Of a stretch of 64,000 nucleotides of DNA, positions 37,525 to 45,989 are shown piece after piece; position 1 is the first letter of the stretch, and every line of letters starts with the position of its first letter. A program made the translations under genes and the position numbers. Below the pieces are notes generated by a model. It had not been told where the DNA came from and ran no database searches. It was given only the letters and a program-made list of their open reading frames with translations. This DNA is from Streptomyces sp. NBC_00483 (GTDB lineage: Bacteria > Actinomycetota > Actinomycetes > Streptomycetales > Streptomycetaceae): assembly GCF_036013745.1 (NCBI RefSeq), contig NZ_CP107880.1, positions 868,001-932,000 of the forward strand, in the 5' to 3' direction.

Positions 37525-38946
37525 ATGACCGTCCCCCCGAAGATCTCGAGAGGGCAGGGCGTACTGCGCCGTAAGCCCATCGAGCAGATCGAGGACACGG
37601 AGTCCGGCGGAAAGCTCACCCGCTCCCTCGGCCTGTGGCAGCTCACCGCGATCGGCGTCGGCGGCATCATCGGCGCGGGCATCTTCACCCTCGCCGGCAC
37701 CGTCGCGAACGGTACGGCGGGGCCCGCGGTCCTCATCTCGTTCCTCATCGCGGGTGTCGCGAGCGCGGCCGCGGCCCTCTCGTACGCCGAGTTCGCCGGG
37801 ATGATTCCGAAGGCCGGGTCCGCGTACACGTACGGCTACGCCGTGCTCGGCGAGATCGTCGGCTGGTTCATCGGCTGGGACCTGCTCCTGGAGTACACGG
37901 CGATCGTCGCGGTCGTCGCCATCGGTATCTCCGGCTACTTCAGCTTCCTGCTGGGCGAGATGGGTGTCGACCTGCCCAGCTGGATGCTGGGCGCGCCGGG
38001 CACCGGCGGCGGCCACAAGGTCGACCTGTTCGCCGCGGCGCTGTGTCTGCTCATCGCGTGGCTGCTGAACATGGGCATGAAGAACGCGGCCCGCTTCGAG
38101 ACCTTCGTGGTCATCCTCAAGGTCCTCGTCGTGCTGCTCGTCATCGGCGTCGGCGTCTTCCACATCAACTCGGACAACTACACGCCGTTCTTCCCGTTCG
38201 GCGTCAGCGGCGCGTTCACGGGCGCGGCCACGGTCTTCTTCGCGGTCTTCGGCTACGACGCCATGTCGACGGCGGCCGAGGAGTCGAAGGACGCGCAGCG
38301 CCACATGCCGAAGGCGATCATCTACTCGCTCATCATCTCGATGATCCTGTACGTGCTCGCCTGCCTCGTCCTGACCGGTATGCAGAACTACAAGGACATC
38401 GACCCGGAGAGCGGGTTCTCGACCGCGTTCAAGTCGGTGGGCCTGAGCGGCCTCGCGGACGTGATCGCGGTGGGCGCGATCATCGGCATCCTCACCGTGA
38501 TGTTCACGTTCATGATGGGCGTCACGCGCGTGTGGTTCGCCATGTCGCGCGACGGCCTGCTGCCGAAGTGGTTCGCGAAGACCCACCCGACGCGGCACGT
38601 GCCGACCCGTGTGACGTGGATCGTCGGCGTCGCCTCGGCGCTCATCGCCGGGTTCCTGCCGATCGGCGAGGCGGCCGAACTCACCAACATCGGCATCCTG
38701 TTGGCGTTCGTCGTGGTCTGCGTCGCGGTGATCGTGCTGCGCTACCGCCAGCCGGAGCTGCCGCGCTCCTTCCGTACGCCCGCCATGCCGTTCGTGCCCG
38801 TCTTGGGCATCATCTTCTCGATCTGGCTGATCACGTTCCTGCAGTGGCAGACGTGGGTGCGGTTCGCCGTGTGGTTCCTGATCGGTCTGGTCATCTACTT
38901 CGGCTACTCCTACCGGAAGTCCGAATTGGCCCGTACATCCGACTGA
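37525..38946 (+). CDS. APC-family amino acid permease (cationic amino acid transporter type)
   Basis: A 473-residue transporter with about 12 helices. The APC consensus is at TM1 (AIGVGGIIGAGIFTLAGTVA), TM3 carries AGSAYTYGYAVLGEIVGWFI, and TM6 has FFAVFGYDAMSTAAEESKD. The similarity is to bacterial YfnA/CAT-type carriers for basic or branched amino acids. ATG 37525 has GAGGTGAGG seven bases upstream. There are no cotranscribed metabolic genes, so the substrate is not fixed by context. Confidence 0.9.
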   Translation: MTVPPKISRGQGVLRRKPIEQIEDTESGGKLTRSLGLWQLTAIGVGGIIGAGIFTLAGTVANGTAGPAVLISFLIAGVASAAAALSYAEFAGMIPKAGSAYTYGYAVLGEIVGWFIGWDLLLEYTAIVAVVAIGISGYFSFLLGEMGVDLPSWMLGAPGTGGGHKVDLFAAALCLLIAWLLNMGMKNAARFETFVVILKVLVVLLVIGVGVFHINSDNYTPFFPFGVSGAFTGAATVFFAVFGYDAMSTAAEESKDAQRHMPKAIIYSLIISMILYVLACLVLTGMQNYKDIDPESGFSTAFKSVGLSGLADVIAVGAIIGILTVMFTFMMGVTRVWFAMSRDGLLPKWFAKTHPTRHVPTRVTWIVGVASALIAGFLPIGEAAELTNIGILLAFVVVCVAVIVLRYRQPELPRSFRTPAMPFVPVLGIIFSIWLITFLQWQTWVRFAVWFLIGLVIYFGYSYRKSELARTSD

Positions 38947-39084
38947 TTCGGCTGATTCCGCACTGGCCCGCCGGGGCTCCGCCCGTCCCGCTCGCCGCAC
39001 CGCTCGTCGAGGGCTTCGCCCCGCCCGCCGCACATCCCCGCGCGTCCCCTGGGCGCGCGGGGCGTGCTGCGTTGCCATACGCCC

Positions 39085-39621
39085 ATGACGACGGCGCTCA
39101 CGACACCCACGACGACGGAGGAGGACCTCGCCCAGGTCCAGCGGGAGCACGGCGGTCCGCTGTTCTCGTTCCTGCTGCGCCTGTGCGACGGTGACGCCCA
39201 GCGCGCGGAGGACCTGGTGCAGGAGACGTACGTACGCGCCTGGCAGCATCCGGAGGCCCTCGACCCGCGCTACGAGTCGGTGCGGCCCTGGCTGTTCACG
39301 GTCGGGCGGCGGCTCGCCATCGACGCCCGCAGGGCCCGGCTCTCCCGGCCCGCCGAGGTGGGCGACGCCGTCCTGGAGAACGCCCGCGTGTGCGCGGACC
39401 ACGCGGAGCGTTCGGCGGCCGCGCTCGACGTGCGGGAGGCCGTGGCGACCCTCTCCCCCGAACACCGTGCCGTACTGCTCGAGGTCTACTTCAAGGGCGC
39501 CAGTGTGGCGGAAGCCGCACGCGCACTCGGCATCCCCACCGGTACCGTGAAGTCCCGTGCGTATTACGCGTTGCGGGCGTTGCGGCGTGTACTTCCGGGT
39601 TATGCATCCGACCTGCGATGA
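39085..39621 (+). CDS. ECF RNA polymerase sigma factor
   Basis: A 178-residue sigma factor with region 2 (PLFSFLLRLCDGDAQRAEDL, VQETYVRAWQHPEAL, RPWLFTVGRRLAIDARR) and region 4 (LSPEHRAVLLEVYFKGASVA, EAARALGIPTGTVKSRAYYA). The form resembles ECF groups paired with zinc-binding anti-sigma factors. No anti-sigma gene is adjacent; one lies 4.8 kb away (44455-45108) beyond the symporter/two-component operon and could be its partner. ATG 39085 is chosen for fit to family N-termini. Confidence 0.9.
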   Translation: MTTALTTPTTTEEDLAQVQREHGGPLFSFLLRLCDGDAQRAEDLVQETYVRAWQHPEALDPRYESVRPWLFTVGRRLAIDARRARLSRPAEVGDAVLENARVCADHAERSAAALDVREAVATLSPEHRAVLLEVYFKGASVAEAARALGIPTGTVKSRAYYALRALRRVLPGYASDLR

Positions 39622-39767
39622 AACCGAGGGCCGGGTCAAGCATCGGTAAAGCGCCTTGCTCCGCACCCCCTTTCCTCGATTGAGTAATCCGCTGTCCTCC
39701 CCGGTGAGTTGAGACGGGTGGTCCGGGGGCCGGAGCAGCACGCGGACCGGAGGAAGGCAGGAAGGCG

Positions 39768-40289
39768 ATGCGGTACGGGAGCGATGAGGGCACGGACGGC
39801 ATGTCCGGCGCCGAGGGTGGACCGGGCGGCGGACTCGTCGTCCCCATGGCGTGGTTGTACGCGGAGTACATCGCGGACGAGTTGTTGCGGACGGGCGACC
39901 TGATGCCCCCCACGTCCTTCGAGTTCAAGGCGGGGCGGGACGCGCTCGCGCTGACGATCTTCCTGTCCGACGCGGGCGACGAACTGTCCGGGATCCGCGT
40001 CGTGTCCCAGCTGGAGAACTGGCTGTCGCTCACGGCGTACGACCAGCCGTGGCAGTCATGGGTGCGTGACCGCTTCACGGAGCGGCTCGACCAGGACGCG
40101 CTCGCGCGGCGGCCCTCGCCCGACCTGCTGCTCGCCGAGGCGGCGTGGAGATGGCTGGAGGAGACCGAGCTGCTCGCCCCCGACCTGGACGCGGTGCCAG
40201 TGCCGGACGAGGAGGACGGGCCGCAGGTGTGGACTCCGGCGTGGCAACTCGGGTTACCGCTCGGCCACTTGGCGATCTCGCTGTTCTAG
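39768..40289 (+). CDS. Hypothetical protein
   Basis: A 173-residue acidic, soluble protein I do not recognise. A Gly-rich N-terminus precedes an amphipathic region (AWLYAEYIADELLRTGDLM), a beta-like central part (ALALTIFLSDAGDELSG), a helical segment (DLLLAEAAWRWLEETELLAP) and a C-terminus VWTPAWQLGLPLGHLAISLF. GGAAGG upstream and normal codon bias support it. It lies between the sigma factor and the convergent histidine kinase. The 146 bases before it show no clear promoter. Confidence 0.6.
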   Translation: MRYGSDEGTDGMSGAEGGPGGGLVVPMAWLYAEYIADELLRTGDLMPPTSFEFKAGRDALALTIFLSDAGDELSGIRVVSQLENWLSLTAYDQPWQSWVRDRFTERLDQDALARRPSPDLLLAEAAWRWLEETELLAPDLDAVPVPDEEDGPQVWTPAWQLGLPLGHLAISLF

Positions 40290-40322
40290 CCCCCCCTCCG
40301 TTTCAGGCGTTCGCGGGGGCGG

Positions 40323-41516
40323 CTACGGCGCGTACACGCCCGCCCGGTACTTCGGGATGCGGATCGTGATCTTCATGCCCGCACCCTCCGCGGTCTCGAT
40401 CACCAGGCCGTACGCGTCGCCGAAGACCTGGCGCAGGCGTTCGTCGACGTTCGACAGGCCGATGCCGTGCCCCTGGCCGCCCTCGCCGCGCAGGATCGCC
40501 CGGAGTTCGCCGGGGTTCATGCCGACGCCGTCGTCCTCGATGACGACCTCGGCCTCGGCTCCCGCGTCGGTGGCACCGATCGAGATACGGCTGCGGGTGA
40601 CGGCGCCCTCCAGGCCGTGCTTGACCGCGTTCTCGACGAGCGGCTGCAGACAGAGGAACGGCAGAGTGACCGGGAGGACCTCCGGGGCGATCTGCAGGGT
40701 GACGGAGAGCCGGTCGCCGAAGCGGGCGCGCACCAGCGCCAAGTACTGGTCGATGGAGTGGAGTTCGTCGGCGAGCGTGGTGAAGTCGCCGTGGCGGCGG
40801 AACGAGTAGCGAGTGAAGTCGGCGAATTCCAGGAGGAGTTCGCGAGCTCGCTCGGGGTCCGTGCGAACGAACGAGGCGATCGCCGCGAGGGAGTTGAAGA
40901 TGAAGTGCGGCGAGATCTGCGCGCGCAGCGCCTTGATCTCCGCCTCGATGAGACGGGTGCGGGAGCGGTCCAGTTCGGCGAGTTCGAGCTGGACCGACAC
41001 CCAGCGGGCGACCTCGTCGGTGGCGCGGGCGAGCACCGCGGACTCGCGGGCCGCGTAGGCGACGACGGCGCCGAGCACCCGGCCGTCCGCGACCACGGGC
41101 GCCGCCACCGCCCACCGCAGCGGGCAGTCGTCGTTCGGGCAGCCGCAGCCGAACGCGGCGCTGCGGCCACCGGCCAGCACCGGGCCCACCCGCTCCATCA
41201 CCTGGGCCGCGTGGGCGTGTTCGGCCGCACCGTCCCAGGCGAGGACCGTGGAGCGGTTGGTGACGGCGAGGGCGTCGGTGCCGAGCAGCGTACGCAGGCG
41301 GCGCGCGGACTTGCGGGCGGTGTCCTCGGTGAGGCCCGCGCGCAACGCCGGAGCGGCGAGCGAGGCGGTGTGCAGGGTCTCGAAGGTGGCGCGCTCCACG
41401 GGCGTGCCGACGTCGCTGCGTCCGTCTGGATGCGCGGTGCGCCGCCCGAGCAGGAATCCGGCGCCGAGCAGGAGGGGGCACAGGGCGATGAGGACCGCGG
41501 TGACGGTGCCGCTCAC
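40323..41516 (-). CDS. LytS/YehU-type sensor histidine kinase
   Basis: A 397-residue kinase. One N-terminal helix (AVLIALCPLLLGAGFLLG) is followed by a GAF-like region containing a Cys cluster (FGCGCPNDDCPL), the His_kinase phosphoacceptor box (LRAQISPHFIFNSLAAI) and an ATPase domain (LCLQPLVENAVKHGLEG, IEDDGVGMNPGELR, GHGIGLSNVDERL). The CGCPNDDC cluster could sense metal or redox state. GTG 41516 overlaps the symporter stop; the partner response regulator begins the same gene group, so the system probably controls symporter expression. Confidence 0.92.
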   Translation of the reverse strand: MSGTVTAVLIALCPLLLGAGFLLGRRTAHPDGRSDVGTPVERATFETLHTASLAAPALRAGLTEDTARKSARRLRTLLGTDALAVTNRSTVLAWDGAAEHAHAAQVMERVGPVLAGGRSAAFGCGCPNDDCPLRWAVAAPVVADGRVLGAVVAYAARESAVLARATDEVARWVSVQLELAELDRSRTRLIEAEIKALRAQISPHFIFNSLAAIASFVRTDPERARELLLEFADFTRYSFRRHGDFTTLADELHSIDQYLALVRARFGDRLSVTLQIAPEVLPVTLPFLCLQPLVENAVKHGLEGAVTRSRISIGATDAGAEAEVVIEDDGVGMNPGELRAILRGEGGQGHGIGLSNVDERLRQVFGDAYGLVIETAEGAGMKITIRIPKYRAGVYAP

Positions 41517-43090
41517 TCGGGATCGCCTCCCGTCTCCCCCGCACGCGCCCGGGGCGGCTGGCCGCCCAGCGCGTCGAGACCGCGTCCTGACGCCCCCAGC
41601 GACTCCGGGAGGTGCAGCCGCGTCATCGTCGCCGTCGTGTGCGGCGGGATCGCGTCCCGCGTGGCCAGGGACACCAGGATCATCGCCAGGAAGCCGACCG
41701 GCACCGACCACACGGCCGGCCAGGCGAGCAGTGTGTGCAGCCAGCCGGACGTGACAGGTCCTGCCACCGTCAGCGTCACCGCGACCAGGGCGGAGCCGCC
41801 GCCGAGGAACAGGCCCGCGAGGGCGCCCGGCGGGGTGAGGCGGCGCCACCAGATGCCCAGGATGAGCAGCGGGCAGAACGAGGACGCCGACACCGCGAAC
41901 GCCATGCCGACCGCGTCCGCGACCGGCACCCCGTCCACCAGGAGCGCCCCGCCGAGCGGCATGGCGATCGCGAGCAGCACGGCGAGCCGGAAGTGCCGTA
42001 CGCCGCGCGCCTGCAGCACGTCCTGGCTGACGACCCCGGCGACCGCCATCGTCAGCCCCGACGCGGTGGACAGGAACGCCGCGAACGCGCCGCCCGCCAC
42101 CAGCGCGCCGAGGAGGTCGCCCGCCACCCCGTCGAAGACCCGCCCCGGCAGCAGCAGCACGGTGGCGTCGGCGTCCTGGGTGGCGGTGAGTTCGGGCGCG
42201 TACAGGCGGCCCAGCCAGCCGTACACGGGCGGCAGCAGATAGAAGAGGCCGATCAGGGCGAGGACCACGACGGTGGTGCGGCGGGCCGCGCGGCCGTTGG
42301 GGCTGGTGTAGAAGCGGACGACGACGTGCGGCAGGCCCATCGTGCCCAGGAACGTGGCCACGATCAGGCCGTACGTGGCGTAGAGCGGATGGTCGGCGCG
42401 GCTGGTGGCGAGCGGCTGGCCCGCACCGACCCCGGCGGACGGCGGGGCGAGGGTCGCGGCCTCCGGTGGCGGGGCGCCCTGGCCGTGCCAGGCCAGCAGG
42501 AGAAAGAAGGCGGGCACCAGGAGGGCCGTGAGCTTGAGCCAGTACTGGAAGGCCTGGACGAAGGTGATCGAGCGCATGCCGCCCGCCGCGACCGCGAGCA
42601 CCACGACCGCGGCGACGAGCGTTGCCCCGAACCAGCGGGGCGCTCCCGTGAGGATCTGCAACGTGAGGCCCGCGCCCTGGAGTTGGGGCACCAAGTACAG
42701 CCAGCCCGCCCCGACCACGAACAGGCTGACCACGCGCCGCACTTGGCGGGATTCGAGCCGGCCCTCGGCGAAGTCGGGCAGCGTGTACGCGCCCGAGCGG
42801 CGCAGCGGCGCCGCGACGAAGACGAGCAGCACCAGGTAGCCGGCCGTGTATCCGACCGAGTACCAGAGCATGTCCGGGCCGTGGATGAGGAGCAGCCCGG
42901 CGATGCCGAGGAAGGAGGCGGCCGAGAGGTACTCGCCGCTTATGGCCGCCGCGTTGAGCCGGGGTCCTACCGTGCGGGACGCCACGTAGAAGTCGGACGT
43001 CGTGCGGGAGACGCGCAGGCCGAAGCCGCCGATGAGGACGGTGGCGAGGACGACGACGGCCACCGCCGTGATCGCGTACGCCTCGTTCAC
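41513..43090 (-). CDS. Sodium:solute symporter (cation/acetate symporter type)
   Basis: A 525-residue SSS-family transporter with about 13 helices. Family landmarks include TSDFYVASRTVGPRLNAAAI, SGEYLSAASFLGIAGLLLI, TYGLIVATFLGTMGLPHVVV and GGAFAAFLSTASGLTMAVAG. Likely substrates are acetate or another short monocarboxylate (ActP group). GTG 43090 overlaps the small partner gene and its stop overlaps the kinase gene (both GTGA), giving a tightly coupled set. An acidic, Gly/Arg-rich tail is cytoplasmic. Confidence 0.9.
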   Translation of the reverse strand: MNEAYAITAVAVVVLATVLIGGFGLRVSRTTSDFYVASRTVGPRLNAAAISGEYLSAASFLGIAGLLLIHGPDMLWYSVGYTAGYLVLLVFVAAPLRRSGAYTLPDFAEGRLESRQVRRVVSLFVVGAGWLYLVPQLQGAGLTLQILTGAPRWFGATLVAAVVVLAVAAGGMRSITFVQAFQYWLKLTALLVPAFFLLLAWHGQGAPPPEAATLAPPSAGVGAGQPLATSRADHPLYATYGLIVATFLGTMGLPHVVVRFYTSPNGRAARRTTVVVLALIGLFYLLPPVYGWLGRLYAPELTATQDADATVLLLPGRVFDGVAGDLLGALVAGGAFAAFLSTASGLTMAVAGVVSQDVLQARGVRHFRLAVLLAIAMPLGGALLVDGVPVADAVGMAFAVSASSFCPLLILGIWWRRLTPPGALAGLFLGGGSALVAVTLTVAGPVTSGWLHTLLAWPAVWSVPVGFLAMILVSLATRDAIPPHTTATMTRLHLPESLGASGRGLDALGGQPPRARAGETGGDPE

Positions 43091-43464
43091 GGCGCTCCGT
43101 GGTCGTGCGCGTCGGCCGGGCGGCCGCGTACGAGGTCGGCGAAGTCGCGCTCGTTGCGCTCGGCGCGGCGTACGTACCACCAGGCGATGAGCACAAGGAA
43201 GGGGTAGCAGCCGAAGCCGAGGACGAGCCATTGGACGGGTGCGTTGCGCAGGGCGCCGAAGAACAGCGGCAGGGCTGCGACGGGGACCGCGAGGAGCATG
43301 AACGCGGTGATTCCTGCGCGGAGTTGGCTGCGCATGAGGGAGCGGACGTAGGCGGCGCCGAGGGTGGTCTGTTCGTCGATCTCCCATTGCGTACGGAGGC
43401 CTGCCGGGCCGGGGGGTTGGCGGGGTTCGCCGGTCACGGTTTCGCGTTGCGGGGGATCGAGCAC
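43087..43464 (-). CDS. Small membrane protein, DUF485-like partner of the symporter
   Basis: A 125-residue protein with two helices (ITAFMLLAVPVAALPLFFGA and WLVLGFGCYPFLVLIAWWYV) and a short charged C-terminus (RRAERNERDFADLVRG). The LGAAYVRSLMRSQLRAG segment before TM1 fits the DUF485-like proteins found beside SSS acetate symporters, probable subunits or assembly factors. GTG 43464 is eight bases after TAAACT, pointing to a leaderless start; in-frame GTG 43518 would add a proline-rich tail. Confidence 0.75.
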   Translation of the reverse strand: MLDPPQRETVTGEPRQPPGPAGLRTQWEIDEQTTLGAAYVRSLMRSQLRAGITAFMLLAVPVAALPLFFGALRNAPVQWLVLGFGCYPFLVLIAWWYVRRAERNERDFADLVRGRPADAHDHGAP

Positions 43465-43533
43465 GTGGCGGAGTTTAGGCAGGTGAGGCGGGTTGGCGGA
43501 AGGGTCTGGGTGCAGCACGACGGCGTTACGGTT

Positions 43534-43585
43534 GCGGGGCTCTGCCCCGGACCCCGCTGCTCAATCGCCGCAGGGGCTTAAATTG
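43534..43585 (+). repeat. Dispersed GC-rich repeat, copy B
   Basis: Core GGGGCTCTGCCCC, ending GGGGCTTAAATTG. Bases 43534-43581 are identical over 48 bases to copy C (54888-54935, opposite strand). It lies in the 167-base gap between the response regulator and the small symporter partner. Confidence 0.85.
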
Positions 43586-43631
43586 CTCGGCCCGCACCGG
43601 AGCTTGAATGGGCCGCCCGCACCGGAAGGGG

Positions 43632-44375
43632 CTACGGCCTCCGCATCAGCAGTTCCCGTACCCGGCTCGCATGTCTGCGGCTTACCGCGATCTCCGCCGA
43701 GCCGACCCGGACCGTCATTCCGCCGCCGTCGAGGCGGAGTTCGTCGATGCGGTGGAGGGCGACGAGGTGGCTGCGGTGGACGCGGACGAAGCCGAGTTCC
43801 TGCCAGCGTTCCTCCAGGGTGCTGAGCGGTATCCGCACCAGGTGGCTGACGCCGTCCTCCGTGTGCAGGCGCGCGTAGTCGCCCTGCGCCTCGGCGTAGG
43901 TGATGTCGGAGATGGCCACGAGCCGGGTGATGCCGCCGAGTTCGACGGGGATGCGGTCGGCGACGGTGGCCGGGGGCGGGGCACTGACCACGCGTTCGGC
44001 GACCCGGCTCACGGCCTCGGCGAGGCGCTCGCGGCGCACCGGTTTGAGGACGTAGTCGACGGCCTTCAGGTCGAAGGCCTTCACCGCGAAGTCCTCGTGG
44101 GCGGTGACGAAGACGACGAGCGGGGGCCGCGCGAAGCCCGCGAGCAGCCGCGCCACGTCGAGTCCTGTCAGGCCCGCCATCTGGATGTCGAGGAAGAGGA
44201 CGTCGATGGCCCCGTCCCCGCCGGGCCCATCCTCCAGGGCGCGGCCGATGCGGCGCAGCGCCTCGTTGGCGTCGGTGGCGCCCTCGGCGCTGCGTACGCG
44301 CGGGTCGGCCCGCAGGAGGTACAGGAGTTCGGCGAGGGCGGGTTCCTCGTCGTCGACGGCCAGTGCGCGCAACAT
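43632..44375 (-). CDS. LytTR-family response regulator
   Basis: A 247-residue regulator. The receiver domain has AVDDEEPAL, the phosphoacceptor Asp in VLFLDIQMAGLTG, VTAHEDFAVKAF and the conserved Lys in YVLKPVRR. The LytTR DNA-binding domain follows (YAEAQGDYARLHTEDG, FVRVHRSHLVALHRI). It is the natural partner of the LytS-like kinase. It is transcribed first in the minus-strand group, with a repeat copy between it and the symporter genes. It diverges from the anti-sigma gene (79-base gap). Confidence 0.93.
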   Translation of the reverse strand: MLRALAVDDEEPALAELLYLLRADPRVRSAEGATDANEALRRIGRALEDGPGGDGAIDVLFLDIQMAGLTGLDVARLLAGFARPPLVVFVTAHEDFAVKAFDLKAVDYVLKPVRRERLAEAVSRVAERVVSAPPPATVADRIPVELGGITRLVAISDITYAEAQGDYARLHTEDGVSHLVRIPLSTLEERWQELGFVRVHRSHLVALHRIDELRLDGGGMTVRVGSAEIAVSRRHASRVRELLMRRP

Positions 44376-44454
44376 GCCGCGGAGTGTAATCGCGCGGTCG
44401 CTTGAATGAATCAGCCGCCTCCTGCGTACCGGTAACCGACAGACGGAGGAAGGC

Positions 44455-45108
44455 ATGTGGTCCCTGGAACGGCATCGCGACGTAGGCGCCTACGCGCTGG
44501 GGGTTCTCGACCCCGCGGAACGCTTCCGCTTCGAGGACCATCTGCCCGAGTGCGCCACGTGCGCGTCCCTGGTCGGTGAACTGGCGCCCACGACAGGTGC
44601 GTTGGCCGTGTACGCGCGGGCGACGCCGCCGTGCGTGGAGGCGTTCGCCCGCCCGGCGCCCACGTTCGTCGACCGGGCCGTGGATCGGCTCGGCGCGCTG
44701 CACCGCAGGGCGCGGCGCCGGCTGTGGGGGGCGGTCGTCGCGGCGGTGCTGGTGCTCGCGGCGACGGGGCAGGGAGTCGCGCTGCTCACCGGGATCGGTA
44801 CGGGTCCCGGGCACACGGCGACGCTGCGCGGCCACGACGCGGGGACCGGTGTGGCGGCGACCGTGACGGCGGACGACCGGGACTGGGGCACACAAGTGGG
44901 CCTGGACGTCCGGGACTCGGGCGGGCCGCGGGTGTGCGAGCTGGTCGCGGTGGGCCGGGACGGTTCGGAGCAGACGGTGGGGACGTGGACGGTGCGCGGG
45001 GACGACGTGGCGCTGGACGGCGGGGTGGCGGCGCGGCCCGCGGACCTCGATCGGTTCGAGGTGCGGGCGGACGACGGGGTGCCGCTGCTGTCGCTCCCGA
45101 TGCGCTGA
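44455..45108 (+). CDS. Zinc-finger (zf-HC2) anti-sigma factor
   Basis: A 217-residue membrane protein. The N-terminal zinc-binding anti-sigma domain has the H-x3-C-x2-C pattern (RFEDHLPECATCASLVGEL). One helix follows (LWGAVVAAVLVLAATGQGVA), then an extracytoplasmic beta-rich domain (GTGVAATVTADDRDWGTQVG). Such proteins hold an ECF sigma factor at the membrane. The only sigma gene in the window is at 39085-39621, so the pair would be split by the symporter operon. ATG 44455 has GGAGGAAGG upstream. Confidence 0.88.
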   Translation: MWSLERHRDVGAYALGVLDPAERFRFEDHLPECATCASLVGELAPTTGALAVYARATPPCVEAFARPAPTFVDRAVDRLGALHRRARRRLWGAVVAAVLVLAATGQGVALLTGIGTGPGHTATLRGHDAGTGVAATVTADDRDWGTQVGLDVRDSGGPRVCELVAVGRDGSEQTVGTWTVRGDDVALDGGVAARPADLDRFEVRADDGVPLLSLPMR

Positions 45109-45112
45109 GCCC

Positions 45113-45976
45113 CTATTTGAGCAGTCGTGACATCCGCCGGTCCGCGAGCGGCTTGCCGCCCGTCTGGCAGGTCGGGCAGTACTGGAGCGCGCTGTCGCTG
45201 AAGCTGACCTCGCGGACCGTGTCCCCGCACACGGGGCACTTCTCCCCGGCCCGCCCGTGCACGCGGAGCCCGCTCTTCTTCTCGGCCTTGAGCTTCCCGG
45301 CGGCGACCCCGCGCGAGCGCTCGACGGCTTCGGTCAGCGTCGTGCGCATTGCCTCGTACAGCGTGTGCACGTCCTCAGCGCTCAGCCCTGACGTCGGTTT
45401 GAACGGGGACATGCGGGCGGTGTGCAGGATCTCGTCGCTGTAGGCGTTGCCGATGCCCGCGATGAGCGACTGGTCGCGCAGGGCGCCCTTGATCTGGCGC
45501 CGCTCGCCTTTCAGCAGTTCGGCAAAAGCCGCCTCGTCGAAGTCGTCCGCGAGCGGGTCGGGTCCGAGGCGGGCGATGCCGGGGACGTCCCCGGGGTCGC
45601 CGACCACGTACACGGCGAGCTTCTTCGTGGTCCCGGCCTCGGTGAGGTCGAAGCCCTCGCCGGTCTCCAGGGCGATGCGCAGCGCGAGCGGTCCTTTGCC
45701 GGGTTTCGGCGGCCCGTCGGGGAGGCGCTCCTTCCAGTGCAGCCAGCCCGCGCGAGCCAGATGCGTGACCAGGTGGGGGCCGTCCCCGGTGCTCACGTCC
45801 AGGAACTTGCCGTGCCGCGTCACGGCCGTGACGGTGCGGCCCTCCAGGGCGGTGGGCGGCGGGTCGTACGTCTTCAGGACGCTCACCGCGACCGGCAGGA
45901 CGCGCACGATGTCGTGTCCGACCAGGTGCTCGGTGAGGAAGTCCTTGAGCGCTTCGACCTCGGGGAGCTCCGGCAT
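45113..45976 (-). CDS. Fpg/Nei-family DNA glycosylase
   Basis: A 287-residue base-excision enzyme. The start MPELPEVEALKDFL provides the catalytic Pro2 and Glu3. The helix-two-turn-helix is at IKGALRDQSLIAGIGNAYSD, and the C-terminal zinc finger is CPVCGDTVREVSFSDSALQ followed by CPTCQ. The Lys of the central region (RHGKFLDV) is also conserved. The TGGKPLADRR ending differs from the usual Fpg ending (GRxTxFC), so it may be a Nei-like or actinobacterial subgroup enzyme rather than the main MutM. It is convergent with the anti-sigma gene (four-base gap). Confidence 0.9.
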   Translation of the reverse strand: MPELPEVEALKDFLTEHLVGHDIVRVLPVAVSVLKTYDPPPTALEGRTVTAVTRHGKFLDVSTGDGPHLVTHLARAGWLHWKERLPDGPPKPGKGPLALRIALETGEGFDLTEAGTTKKLAVYVVGDPGDVPGIARLGPDPLADDFDEAAFAELLKGERRQIKGALRDQSLIAGIGNAYSDEILHTARMSPFKPTSGLSAEDVHTLYEAMRTTLTEAVERSRGVAAGKLKAEKKSGLRVHGRAGEKCPVCGDTVREVSFSDSALQYCPTCQTGGKPLADRRMSRLLK

Positions 45977-45989
45977 GTCCGTCAGCCTC

